Translations under genes and position numbers: made by a program
The notes under the pieces: model-generated
What the model was told of the DNA's origin: nothing
Database searches by the model: none
The model's input: only the letters and a program-made list of their open reading frames with translations
Shown here: piece by piece, positions 54,109 through 62,101 of the stretch
Position numbering within the stretch: position 1 is the first letter of the stretch
How the letters are laid out: every line of letters begins with the position of its first letter
DNA from: an uncultured Bacteroidota bacterium
GTDB lineage: Bacteria; Bacteroidota; Bacteroidia; Bacteroidales; F082
Reading direction: 5' to 3'
DNA: 64,000 nucleotides
NCBI GenBank assembly: GCA_903891085.1
Contig: CAITDJ010000032.1
Coordinates: 52,465 to 116,464 of the forward strand

Positions 54109-54136
54109 AGTGAATAGTGATAAGTGAATAGTTAAG
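54109..54136. repeat. 4-copy heptanucleotide array after the hydratase stop codon
   Basis: Units AGTGAAT, AGTGATA, AGTGAAT, AGTTAAG, beginning one base after the TAA of the preceding gene. Confidence 0.75.
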
Positions 54137-54210
54137 CAATGATTATTGTGATAAACAAATTGCTAAATAGTTCACATTGTAGTACATACTTAAATTTTTA
54201 ATTGTACATC

Positions 54211-54259
54211 ACTTTCGACTTTAAAACTTTGTGAACTTTAAAACTTTATGAACTTTATA
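54211..54259. repeat. ACTTT-based short repeat before the second hydratase
   Basis: Six units starting with ACTTT and 7 to 9 bases long (ACTTTCG, ACTTTAAA, ACTTTGTGA, ACTTTAAA, ACTTTATGA, ACTTTATA). It lies in the 163-base leader region of the second hydratase gene. Confidence 0.7.
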
Positions 54260-54270
54260 ACTGATACAAT

Positions 54271-56046
54271 ATGGGAAAAACATTTGCAGAAAAGATTTTG
54301 GGTGCTCCGGCAGGGGCCATTGTTTTCAGAAAACCCGATATCGTATTAACGCACGATAATACCGCCAGTATCCGCAAGACATTTGAGAAGATGGGCGGAA
54401 CAGAACTGTTCGATGCGGATCAGTTGCTGATAACCCTTGATCACAATGCGCCTCCAACCGATTCAAAGTTGGCGAATGATTATGAGTCGATCCGCACTTT
54501 TGCACGGGAGAAGGGTATTTCTAAATTTCATGCTGCCGGCGACGGAATCTGTCACCAACTCATGGCCAATTATGCCCGTCCGGGAATGATAATAGTTGGA
54601 AGCGATAGTCACACGTCGACAGCTGGGGCCTTCAATGCAATGGCTGCCGGAATCGATCGAACTGAATCGGCCGGATTGTGGAAAAAGGGTGAAACCTGGT
54701 TTCGTGTTCCTGAATCACTGAAAATCACACTTACAGGGAGGCTGAAGAAAGGTGTCTTTGCCAAAGACCTGAGTCTGTGGATTATCGGAAAAATTGGAAC
54801 AGATGGTGCCAATTATATGTCAATCGAGTTTCATGGCGATGGTGTCGGAACACTGAGTATATCTGAGCGTATGACACTTACCAACCTGGCTTCAGAAATG
54901 GGTGCCAAAAATGCTGTATTTCCAGCAGATAAAGTACTTTGCGATCATCTCGGTGGTGAACAGCCAAATGCTGTTTGGGCTGACAAAGATGCTGTTTATG
55001 AAAAGGAAATGATTATTAATCTGGATGAAATATTCCCTGTTGTTGCCGCTCCCCACAGTCCGGAAAATATTAAATCACTTTCGGATGTTCAGGGCACCAA
55101 ATTGAATCAGGGAGTGATCGGAACCTGCACCAACGGACGGTTGGATGATATTATGATTGCTGCTGAAATCCTCGATGGAAAAACGATTGCAGATGATTTT
55201 CAATTATTGGTCATTCCGGCTTCAAAGGATATTTATCTGCATGCCATTGAAAACGGTTCCATTGCAAAACTAATGAAAGCCGGGGCAACCATACTTGCAT
55301 CCTCCTGCGGACCTTGCCTGGGAACAGGACAGGGGATACCTGCCGATGATTTCACGGTTATTTCGACCGCCAACCGGAACTTCAAAGGCCGGATGGGAAA
55401 TAAAAATGCTTCCATTTATCTGGCAAGTCCTGCATCAGTAGCGTATTCATCAATCTTTGGTGCAATCACAGATCCACGTGGTATTCAAAGTAAAGATGTA
55501 TTTGATTCAACCATTTTGGTTGCAACTACAGTTTCAATTCCAAAAACTGAAAACAGAAAATTAGGCAAGGTTTGGCATTTTGCCGATGCGGATAACCTCA
55601 ATACAGATCAGATGTTTGCCGGAAATCTGACTTATAGTGTGTTAAGTTCAGATCCTGTTGCAATTATGCCACATCTTTTCAAAGGATTTGATGAGAGTTT
55701 TGCTGAAAATGTGAAGGAAGGTGATATCATTATGGCTGGTGACAATTTTGGATGCGGCAGTTCTCGCGAACATCCTGCGGTTGGTTTGGCCCACGCAGGA
55801 GTAAAAGCAGTCATCTGCAAATCGGTGAACCGCATATTCTATCGTTCATCAGTGAATCAGGGACTTCCGATTCTGGTTGTGCCTGATGCTGTAAATAACT
55901 ACAAACCTGGTGATGATGTTGATGTTGACTTTACAAAAGGACAGATAAGTATCAACGGAAAAATCTTCGGCTTTGAACCACTTCCGGAGCAATTGGTAGC
56001 CGTGTTTGAAGCAAAAGGATTGGTTAATTATTTGAAAAACAATTAG
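54271..56046 (+). CDS. single-chain LeuC-LeuD type hydratase (aconitase superfamily), GSSREH type
   Basis: 591-residue iron-sulfur hydro-lyase with the same two-domain fusion: GKTFAEKIL start, LITLDHNAPPTDSK, the HAAGDGICHQLMAN and GSDSHTSTAGAFNAMAAGIDRTE segments, cluster cysteines in GTCTNGRLDDI and SSCGPCLGTGQG, STANRNFKGRMG, and a C-terminal swivel domain with DNFGCGSSREHPAVGL. It is the isopropylmalate/dimethylmalate-isomerase type and would isomerise a 2-hydroxy-tricarboxylate such as citrate, homocitrate or 2-isopropylmalate. Last gene of the plus-strand group; a REP/transposase region follows. Confidence 0.88.
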   Translation: MGKTFAEKILGAPAGAIVFRKPDIVLTHDNTASIRKTFEKMGGTELFDADQLLITLDHNAPPTDSKLANDYESIRTFAREKGISKFHAAGDGICHQLMANYARPGMIIVGSDSHTSTAGAFNAMAAGIDRTESAGLWKKGETWFRVPESLKITLTGRLKKGVFAKDLSLWIIGKIGTDGANYMSIEFHGDGVGTLSISERMTLTNLASEMGAKNAVFPADKVLCDHLGGEQPNAVWADKDAVYEKEMIINLDEIFPVVAAPHSPENIKSLSDVQGTKLNQGVIGTCTNGRLDDIMIAAEILDGKTIADDFQLLVIPASKDIYLHAIENGSIAKLMKAGATILASSCGPCLGTGQGIPADDFTVISTANRNFKGRMGNKNASIYLASPASVAYSSIFGAITDPRGIQSKDVFDSTILVATTVSIPKTENRKLGKVWHFADADNLNTDQMFAGNLTYSVLSSDPVAIMPHLFKGFDESFAENVKEGDIIMAGDNFGCGSSREHPAVGLAHAGVKAVICKSVNRIFYRSSVNQGLPILVVPDAVNNYKPGDDVDVDFTKGQISINGKIFGFEPLPEQLVAVFEAKGLVNYLKNN

Positions 56047-56106
56047 TTGAATATTTAGTAGTGTTTTCTTAGCCTGAATGGAAATACAGCCTTACAAGAG
56101 CTGATA

Positions 56107-56169
56107 ATTCATGGCTAAAGCGTGTTTCTTCTGATGTTGTTATCTCCCAACCTGAAATATGGGTTAATA
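56107..56169 (+). repeat. remnant of a RAYT 3' end (direct repeat 1)
   Basis: Starts ATTCATGGCTAAAGC and ends in a degenerate CCCAACC-TGAA hairpin and GGGTTAAT, matching the end of the transposase gene plus its downstream hairpin at 56712-56775 (about three quarters identical by eye). Confidence 0.55.
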
Positions 56170-56204
56170 CGAATTGGTAAAAAATTGAATGATTTTTATT
56201 CTAA

Positions 56205-56236
56205 TTTTAACCCCGGCTTTCAAGCCGGGGTTAAAA
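56205..56236. repeat. REP hairpin upstream of the transposase
   Basis: Palindrome with a 15-bp stem of which TTTTAACCCCGGCTT is the left arm (56205-56219) and AAGCCGGGGTTAAAA the right arm (56222-56236); effective loop is only a few bases. GGCTTTAGCCAT, the inverse of the ATGGCTAAAGCC motif, follows at 56253-56264. Confidence 0.75.
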
Positions 56237-56291
56237 ATTTTATGAAATTCAAGGCTTTAGCCATGATATGTTAATATAAATACGCAATCCT

Positions 56292-56723
56292 ATGTCATAC
56301 GTCAAAGTAATGATTCATGCAGTTTGGGGAACAAAAAACAATCAAAATTTAATTTCATCTGAAGTCAGACCCATTCTAATTGATCATATCAGGGAAAATG
56401 CTAAAGCGAAAGGCATTTTTATTGATACCCTCAATTCGCAGCCAGATCATGTTCATTGTTTGTTTGCATTAAATGCTGATATGGCACTTTCAAAAGCGCT
56501 GAATTTGATGAAAGGAGAATCATCCTTTTGGGCTAATAAACAGCATATTATTAACTTTCATTTTGGGTGGGCTAATGATTATTTTGCGGCTTCTGTGAGT
56601 GATTCTCAATTAAATAAGGTTCGAGACTACATTCGAAATCAGGATGAGCATCACCGAAAAGAAACTTATACTGATGAATATAATAAATTCATGAATTCTT
56701 ATGGATTCGAGATTCATGGCTAA
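56292..56723 (+). CDS. REP-associated tyrosine transposase (Y1/IS200-type)
   Basis: 143-residue HUH nuclease: N-terminal MSYVKVMIHAVWGTKN, the metal-binding DHVHCLF motif (His-x-His), and the catalytic tyrosine in KVRDYIRNQDEHH. Such short proteins (RAYTs) act on REP hairpins rather than transposing as full insertion sequences. The gene is flanked by hairpins at 56205 and 56749 and by direct repeats. It lies between the convergent ends of the hydratase operon and citF. The frame is complete, so it may be active. Confidence 0.88.
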   Translation: MSYVKVMIHAVWGTKNNQNLISSEVRPILIDHIRENAKAKGIFIDTLNSQPDHVHCLFALNADMALSKALNLMKGESSFWANKQHIINFHFGWANDYFAASVSDSQLNKVRDYIRNQDEHHRKETYTDEYNKFMNSYGFEIHG

Positions 56724-56748
56724 AGCCTGTTGCTTCCGGTGTTGTATT

Positions 56749-56768
56749 CCCCGACCTGAAGGTCGGGG
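56749..56768. repeat. REP hairpin downstream of the transposase
   Basis: CCCCGACC, loop TGAA, GGTCGGGG: perfect 8-bp stem, followed by TTAAT. It lies 26 bases after the transposase stop and may also terminate transcription from both sides, as citF ends 51 bases further on. Direct repeat 2 begins at 56712 and contains it. Confidence 0.75.
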
Positions 56769-56819
56769 TTAATCTAAAGTGAGTTGAATTCTAATTCTTT
56801 TCTAACTTTTCAACTTGTG

Positions 56820-58373
56820 TTACTCCACCTCCCAAACCGTATCAATGATAGTTCCATCCACCCATTTGATAACTGCTACCGGTTTATTGGTGAATGTTGG
56901 TTTCTCGGGAATACCGCAGATGGCTTCCCCTTCATCCTTCAATTGTTGAATGGTTTTTATAGGTAAATTACTGTTTTTCATTTTTTCAATGAGATCGGTT
57001 CGCAGCGGGTTAATCGCAATACCTCTTTCTGTTACGATCACATCAATAAGTTCGCCGGGACCACAAATGGTTGTCACTTCATCGCGGATGACCGGGATTC
57101 GGTCGCGGAATAAGGGTATCGGTAAAATTGTGCATTTTGAGAATAAACAATTTTGCCAGCCTCCTATTCCATGTAGCAACACACCATCAGAGTGTGTAAC
57201 AACATTGGCGTTAAAATTTAAGTCAACTTCCGTTGCCCCCAATATCACTACATCAACCTGCGTTGCGAAATTTCCTTTGCCATGATAATTATAACTGGTG
57301 AACGGACTGGTGTTCAGATGGCCTTCATTTTCGCGCATCGAACGAACCCCTTCAAGGTCGAAAGTCTGACCATCAAGGATATAATCAACAAGACCTTCCT
57401 CCAGCATTTTGACAAGGTATTTGTTGCTTCCGCCCCTGGCAAAACGAGCTTTCATGCCACGTTCACGAAGGATTTCGGCAAAATAGACTCCAATAGATAG
57501 GGCTGTTCCGCCAGCTCCGGCCTGAAATGAAAATCCATCATGAATGATGCCTGTTTCATCACAGAATTGTGCAGTCATTTCGGCAAGCAACAGGCGGTCG
57601 GGACTTTTGGTTATCTCGGTTGTGCCGGAGACAATTTTTTCCGGAATACCCACCTGATCGACCACCACCACATAATCCACATAATTACCATGAATTTGCC
57701 ACGGCACACAAGGGAAAGGGACAATATTGTCAGTAGCAACAATTACTTTGTTTGCATATTGTGAATCGGCTAAGGCGAAGCCAAGTAACCCGCAGGCGGC
57801 AGGGCCACGGTCACCGGTTGCATTACCAAATGGATCGGCCGTTGGGGCGGCAATCACTGCAATATCGATCACCACATCTCCATCCTGAATTGCCTGATAT
57901 CGTCCTCCATGGGATCGCAGAATGCCCATGCCTTTCATTTTTCCTTCTGAAGTGAATCGCCCCAGCGAGCCGTTCATACTTCCTTCAATATGATGTATCG
58001 TGCCGTCTTCGAGGTATTTGGTGAGTGAGCTCTGGCATTCGAATGAAGCCGATGGAACCCACACCAGGTCTTTGAAGCCAAGCTCGTGGGCGATATCAAA
58101 TATTTGCACCGCGATAAGGTCACCGTTTCTGAAATGGTGGTGCGATGAAATTACCGAACCATCGCGTAAACCTGATTTTATCAAAGCATCCTTTAGCGAA
58201 GGAACAATTTTGTTTCCATCAGCCGGATAATCGGCGCAGGAGGCAATGGGCGGGGCATATTTGCGTCCGGTTGGTTTATATTTTCCAACACCCTGATAGG
58301 GTACCTGACTTTTTCCGTTTACTTCTGTGGGCACAAGACGTCCCAACGCATTTTTTTCAAACTTAGCTGACAT
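56820..58373 (-). CDS. citF: citrate lyase alpha subunit (citrate:acetyl-ACP transferase)
   Basis: 517 residues. The alpha subunit swaps the acetyl group on the acyl carrier for citrate before cleavage. Motifs: KYAPPIASCADYP, LKDALIKSGLRDGSVISSHHHFRNGD, SFECQSSLTKYLEDG, the conserved glycine-rich GHDGDRGPAACG-like segment ATGDRGPAACGLLGFALADSQYA, SFQAGAGGTALSIGVY and CGPGELIDVIVTERGIAINP near the C-terminus. Overlaps the upstream citDE gene by 11 bases, so the two are translated together. The ligase (citC) and prosthetic-group genes (citX, citG) are not in the window. Confidence 0.94.
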   Translation of the reverse strand: MSAKFEKNALGRLVPTEVNGKSQVPYQGVGKYKPTGRKYAPPIASCADYPADGNKIVPSLKDALIKSGLRDGSVISSHHHFRNGDLIAVQIFDIAHELGFKDLVWVPSASFECQSSLTKYLEDGTIHHIEGSMNGSLGRFTSEGKMKGMGILRSHGGRYQAIQDGDVVIDIAVIAAPTADPFGNATGDRGPAACGLLGFALADSQYANKVIVATDNIVPFPCVPWQIHGNYVDYVVVVDQVGIPEKIVSGTTEITKSPDRLLLAEMTAQFCDETGIIHDGFSFQAGAGGTALSIGVYFAEILRERGMKARFARGGSNKYLVKMLEEGLVDYILDGQTFDLEGVRSMRENEGHLNTSPFTSYNYHGKGNFATQVDVVILGATEVDLNFNANVVTHSDGVLLHGIGGWQNCLFSKCTILPIPLFRDRIPVIRDEVTTICGPGELIDVIVTERGIAINPLRTDLIEKMKNSNLPIKTIQQLKDEGEAICGIPEKPTFTNKPVAVIKWVDGTIIDTVWEVE

Positions 58374-59583
58374 GTTCTACTTCCCTCCAGTTTTGGTTCA
58401 ATTTTCCTGTTTTAATGGCAACATCTATGGTGCGCTGTGCTCTTTTGACCACAGGCGGGTCGATCATTTTCGTGCCAAGTGAAACAACACCCAGTCCTCT
58501 TTCGGTTGCTTCGAAGAAAGCAATGACAATCTTTTTTGCTTTCTCAATTTCGTCAGTTTCGGGCGCAAAATTATCATGGATTACCCTGATCTGGCGTGGA
58601 TGTATGCATCCCATGCCATCGAATCCAAGGCTTTTCGAACGCAACACATTGTTTTTCAGACCTTCCATATCGCCAACATCGCTGAAAACCGAATCAATTG
58701 GTTGTATTCCGGCTGCGCGACAGGCATTTACAACCTGACTGCGGGCAAAAAATGATTCATTGCCTTCGTTTGTGCGTTTCGTGCCAAGGTCAGCTGTATA
58801 ATCCTCGAGCCCAATGGCCATGGCTACCACATTGGTGGCCGCGGTAGCAATTTCGTATGATTTGATCACTCCCAATGCACTTTCAATAATTGGCATCAGC
58901 CAGATATTCCCTTTAACACCATGTTTGGTTTTAATGAATTCGATGCGTTCGTTTACCTGATGAAGCTGATTTGCACTCTCACATTTTGGAATGAGTATTA
59001 GATTTACGTTGTGAGGCACGATATAATCAAGGTCTTCCAATCCCCTGGGAACCTGGTTGATGCGCACCATACGCTCCGTTCCGTAGAAATCGAGATTACG
59101 CAGGGCATTGCGCACCACAAAACTGGCTTCATACTTTTTATCAGGTGCCACCGCATCTTCCAGATCGAGAATAATGCCATCGGGATGATGAATACCTGCA
59201 TTGATCATCAGCGAAGGAGTGTTTCCTGGCAGATACAAGCGTGAGAAACGGTTTCTCTCTCTTGTGGTTTGGTAAAGATTCACGTCGAGCATAGGAAGGA
59301 GAAACTCCTTTTCTGTGGTTATCAATTTTCGGATTGCCGCTTCAATGCGGGCAGCCATCACAAAAGGCAAGGCGCCGGAATCTTCGATCAGAAGCGTTGC
59401 GTTCTCAATCTTGTAAAAAGTCAGAACCTGACGCGCAAGCTGTTCAATTTGTTTACCAAACAAACTTTTTACTTTGCTGTCGATTTGAAGATTGATTCCA
59501 CCACTTTCGGTGATTGTGAGGGTGACCGAACAATCGGACCGAACCCCTTTGCCTTTGTTTCCAATACTAATTGTCGTATCCAT
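58363..59583 (-). CDS. citE: citrate lyase gamma-beta fusion (CitD-CitE)
   Basis: 406 residues. Residues about 1-95 are a CitD acyl-carrier domain (GNKGKGVRSDCSVTLTITESGG, with a Ser in VRSDC at about 16 as the likely prosthetic-group attachment site; then FGKQIEQLARQVLTFYKIENATLLIEDSGALPFVMAARIEAAIRK). The rest is CitE, the citryl-ACP lyase: SRLYLPGNTPSLMINAGIHHPDGIILDLEDAVAPDKK (metal and substrate binding), MVRINQVPRGLEDLD, IPKCESANQ, MPIIESALGVI, AIGLEDYTADLGTKR, FDGMGCIHPRQI. In most bacteria CitD and CitE are separate. It splits citryl-ACP into oxaloacetate and acetyl-ACP. citF follows with an 11-base overlap. Confidence 0.92.
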   Translation of the reverse strand: MDTTISIGNKGKGVRSDCSVTLTITESGGINLQIDSKVKSLFGKQIEQLARQVLTFYKIENATLLIEDSGALPFVMAARIEAAIRKLITTEKEFLLPMLDVNLYQTTRERNRFSRLYLPGNTPSLMINAGIHHPDGIILDLEDAVAPDKKYEASFVVRNALRNLDFYGTERMVRINQVPRGLEDLDYIVPHNVNLILIPKCESANQLHQVNERIEFIKTKHGVKGNIWLMPIIESALGVIKSYEIATAATNVVAMAIGLEDYTADLGTKRTNEGNESFFARSQVVNACRAAGIQPIDSVFSDVGDMEGLKNNVLRSKSLGFDGMGCIHPRQIRVIHDNFAPETDEIEKAKKIVIAFFEATERGLGVVSLGTKMIDPPVVKRAQRTIDVAIKTGKLNQNWREVEHVS

Positions 59584-59781
59584 TTTTTGAATTTTAGTGA
59601 TACATTATTTCATATCCGTCATAGTGGATATTGGAAAAATATTTTTAGATTGTTAGATGATTAACAATTATAATGTGCTTAATTACAATTATTTATAATA
59701 TGAAAATCGCAGTTGAACCACTTATAATGCTAACAAAATTAGCCAATAAATTTGAAAATGCAAAGGAAAGAATCAGTTGTT

Positions 59782-59916
59782 TTACAAATCTAATAACACC
59801 CGGATGTGGCATGCAAAGTGACCCGGGTTTCCCAACGGTTCGCTGATGTGTCTGAATTCTGCTTTTTCATAGATATCGACGGCCTTATCTAATTCCGGCA
59901 GTTTCGGTTTATGGGG
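59782..59916 (-). pseudogene. remnant of a GNAT acetyltransferase gene (3' end)
   Basis: On the minus strand the frame ending at 59782 reads ...ELDKAVDIYEKAEFRHISEP then LGNPGHFACHIRVLLDL, stop, closely resembling the GNAT C-terminus (YEKAGF, then GNTGHFGCD-type). No start or upper GNAT part exists, and the frame is not listed as an independent gene. The remainder of 59584-59998 holds no gene. Confidence 0.45.
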
Positions 59917-59998
59917 TTGAAAGCCAAACTAAACAGGGGTTCTTTCTTAATTGTGACTATAAGAACCTGAGCCAAACAAATAATCTCAGGAAATTGTT

Positions 59999-62101
59999 TT
60001 AACTGGCGACCAGAAAATATTTGTTAATGATTTCGCTAAACATATTTTTCTCAAATGGTTTCGCAAAATAGTCATTACAACCTGCAGCCAGGGCTTTTTC
60101 TCTATCTCCATGCAGACCATAGGCCGTTTGTGCAATAATGACCAGATTTTTGTTGAATTTCCTAATGCGGCGCGTGGTCTCATATCCGTCTATTTCGGGT
60201 AATCTGATATCCATCATCACCAAATCAATGTCGGGGTTATCGTGGCATACTTCGATGGCTTGCAAACCGTTTGTTGCTAGCAGAATTTCGCCTCCGAAAT
60301 TTTTGATTCCGATCCTGATCAGTTGTTCCGAAATTTCATCGTCTTCCACAATAAGTATTTTCAATGATTTTGATGGATTTGCTGTTTTGCTGATTTCAGG
60401 AGCAATCATATTCTGAACCACCTCTTTTTCGACATAAGGAAGTGTAAAATAAAAGGCAGAGCCTGCGTTTTCCGTACTTTCAACCCAAATTCTTCCTCCC
60501 AGCATCTCCACATAGGCTTGTGAAATGGACAATCCCAAACCGGCGCCTTCCAAAACACGTGAATCCTCAATATCGGCCTGAACGAAACGATCAAATATGG
60601 CTATCTGTCTGTTTTTTGGAATGCCAATGCCTGTATCTTTCACAAAAAACTCCAGTTCGGCGGTTTCGTTTTCCTTTTTGCAATATCCGAATTCGATGCT
60701 TCCTGATGGGGTATATTTTATGGCATTTTTGATTAGATTGGTCAGAATGGCATACAGTTTTTCTCGGTCGGTGTTGATGAAAGTCTTTTTTTTCTGATTC
60801 AACTGATTGCAAATAAGTTGCAGACCTTTTGTTTCGCACTCTTTCTCAAAGAAAGAAAACACAAAATCGAGCTGTTCATCAATATTGGATTCTGCAATTC
60901 TCAAGTCCATGAGTCCCGATTCAATTTTCGAAATATCAACAATATTATTGATAATATTCAGCATACGCAAACCACTTTTTTCCATGATCCGGATGTATTC
61001 CTGCTGGGTGTCACCCGCAAGACCGGGCTCTTTCAATAGGTTGGCAAAACCAAGTATTCCGTTCATGGGTGTGCGTATTTCGTGGCTCATATTGGCCAGA
61101 AATGCCGTCTTGAGCCGATTGCTTTCTTCTGCTTTTTCCTTTTGTTTTTTTAATTCAAGTTCGGCTAATTTGCGTTGGGTAATATCCTGGGCAGTTCCGG
61201 TCAGAAATTTGATTTTGCCACTTTTGTCAAGAATGGGTTCACCCGATTTGGCCCCTATATGTGTTATTTTCCCGTCTGGCAGAATGATTCTGTATTCAAA
61301 GGCTTTGTTCGCGATATTATGCGCGTTTGAGGGCAAAACAATGTATAAATCATCGGGATGGATCACTTTTGTTATGACTTCGCCCAGGTGCCCGGTATAA
61401 GAGAATTTGTCAATGCCAAAAATACGGAACATCTCATCGGACCATATCACTTCGCTTGTTTTGAGGTCCCATTTCCAACTTCCGATCAGGGCAGTTGACT
61501 GCGCTGTATTTAAATCGTGCTCTGATATTTTATATTTCTCTTCACTTTCCTGCAAAGCTTTTTTAGCAATGGTATGTTCAGTGATATCAATGATAGTTAG
61601 CAAACACTCTTCTTTACTCTGGTTTTTTAAGCCATCAATGGTGACCTGTTTTGGTGGTTCATCACCGTTTATCAGGTTAATCTCAAATATATGTTTTACA
61701 TTACTTATTAAAACTTTCTGAAAGAAACGGTTAAATCCCATGCGTGTATTTGCCGTCACAAAGTTGGTAAACTGCTTCTTTTTCAGGAAGGAACGGTCTT
61801 TACCCAGTATCCGTGCGGCCGCAAAATTCAGCTCGGTTATTTCACCGGCCGGTGTAATGGAAAGATAGCCAAAAGGTGCAAAATCATACAGTTCGGTGTA
61901 TGTTTCTTTCGCCAGATCTGCCTGTTCTTTTGCCAGAATGAGTTCTTCGGCCTGCATCTCAAGCTCAATCTGATGCACCTCCAGTTCATGAATCATTTTC
62001 AGCAAATCCATTTCCGAAAAACTCTTACCAGATGTGGCTTGTCGCTTTTTCAGCTGCTCTTCTGCCCTTTGCCTGAGATGCATTGTATTTTCAGATTTCA
62101 T
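59999..62101 (-). CDS. hybrid PAS sensor histidine kinase with receiver domain
   Basis: 700 residues, cytoplasmic (no membrane helices). A helical start with [26 protein letters not shown] is followed by two PAS domains (about 75-190 and 205-315; the latter ends [11 protein letters not shown]), a HisKA domain with [19 protein letters not shown] (His340), an ATPase domain with [25 protein letters not shown] and [13 protein letters not shown], and a receiver domain (phosphoacceptor Asp in [15 protein letters not shown], Asp631; Lys in YFAKPF). The start ATG overlaps the stop of the CheB/CheR gene in ATGA, so the two are translated as a pair. Confidence 0.93.
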   Translation of the reverse strand: MKSENTMHLRQRAEEQLKKRQATSGKSFSEMDLLKMIHELEVHQIELEMQAEELILAKEQADLAKETYTELYDFAPFGYLSITPAGEITELNFAAARILGKDRSFLKKKQFTNFVTANTRMGFNRFFQKVLISNVKHIFEINLINGDEPPKQVTIDGLKNQSKEECLLTIIDITEHTIAKKALQESEEKYKISEHDLNTAQSTALIGSWKWDLKTSEVIWSDEMFRIFGIDKFSYTGHLGEVITKVIHPDDLYIVLPSNAHNIANKAFEYRIILPDGKITHIGAKSGEPILDKSGKIKFLTGTAQDITQRKLAELELKKQKEKAEESNRLKTAFLANMSHEIRTPMNGILGFANLLKEPGLAGDTQQEYIRIMEKSGLRMLNIINNIVDISKIESGLMDLRIAESNIDEQLDFVFSFFEKECETKGLQLICNQLNQKKKTFINTDREKLYAILTNLIKNAIKYTPSGSIEFGYCKKENETAELEFFVKDTGIGIPKNRQIAIFDRFVQADIEDSRVLEGAGLGLSISQAYVEMLGGRIWVESTENAGSAFYFTLPYVEKEVVQNMIAPEISKTANPSKSLKILIVEDDEISEQLIRIGIKNFGGEILLATNGLQAIEVCHDNPDIDLVMMDIRLPEIDGYETTRRIRKFNKNLVIIAQTAYGLHGDREKALAAGCNDYFAKPFEKNMFSEIINKYFLVAS

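Noticed and set aside
56292..56723. Considered an IS200/IS605 element with TnpB
   Set aside because: No TnpB gene follows; hairpins and size fit a RAYT instead.
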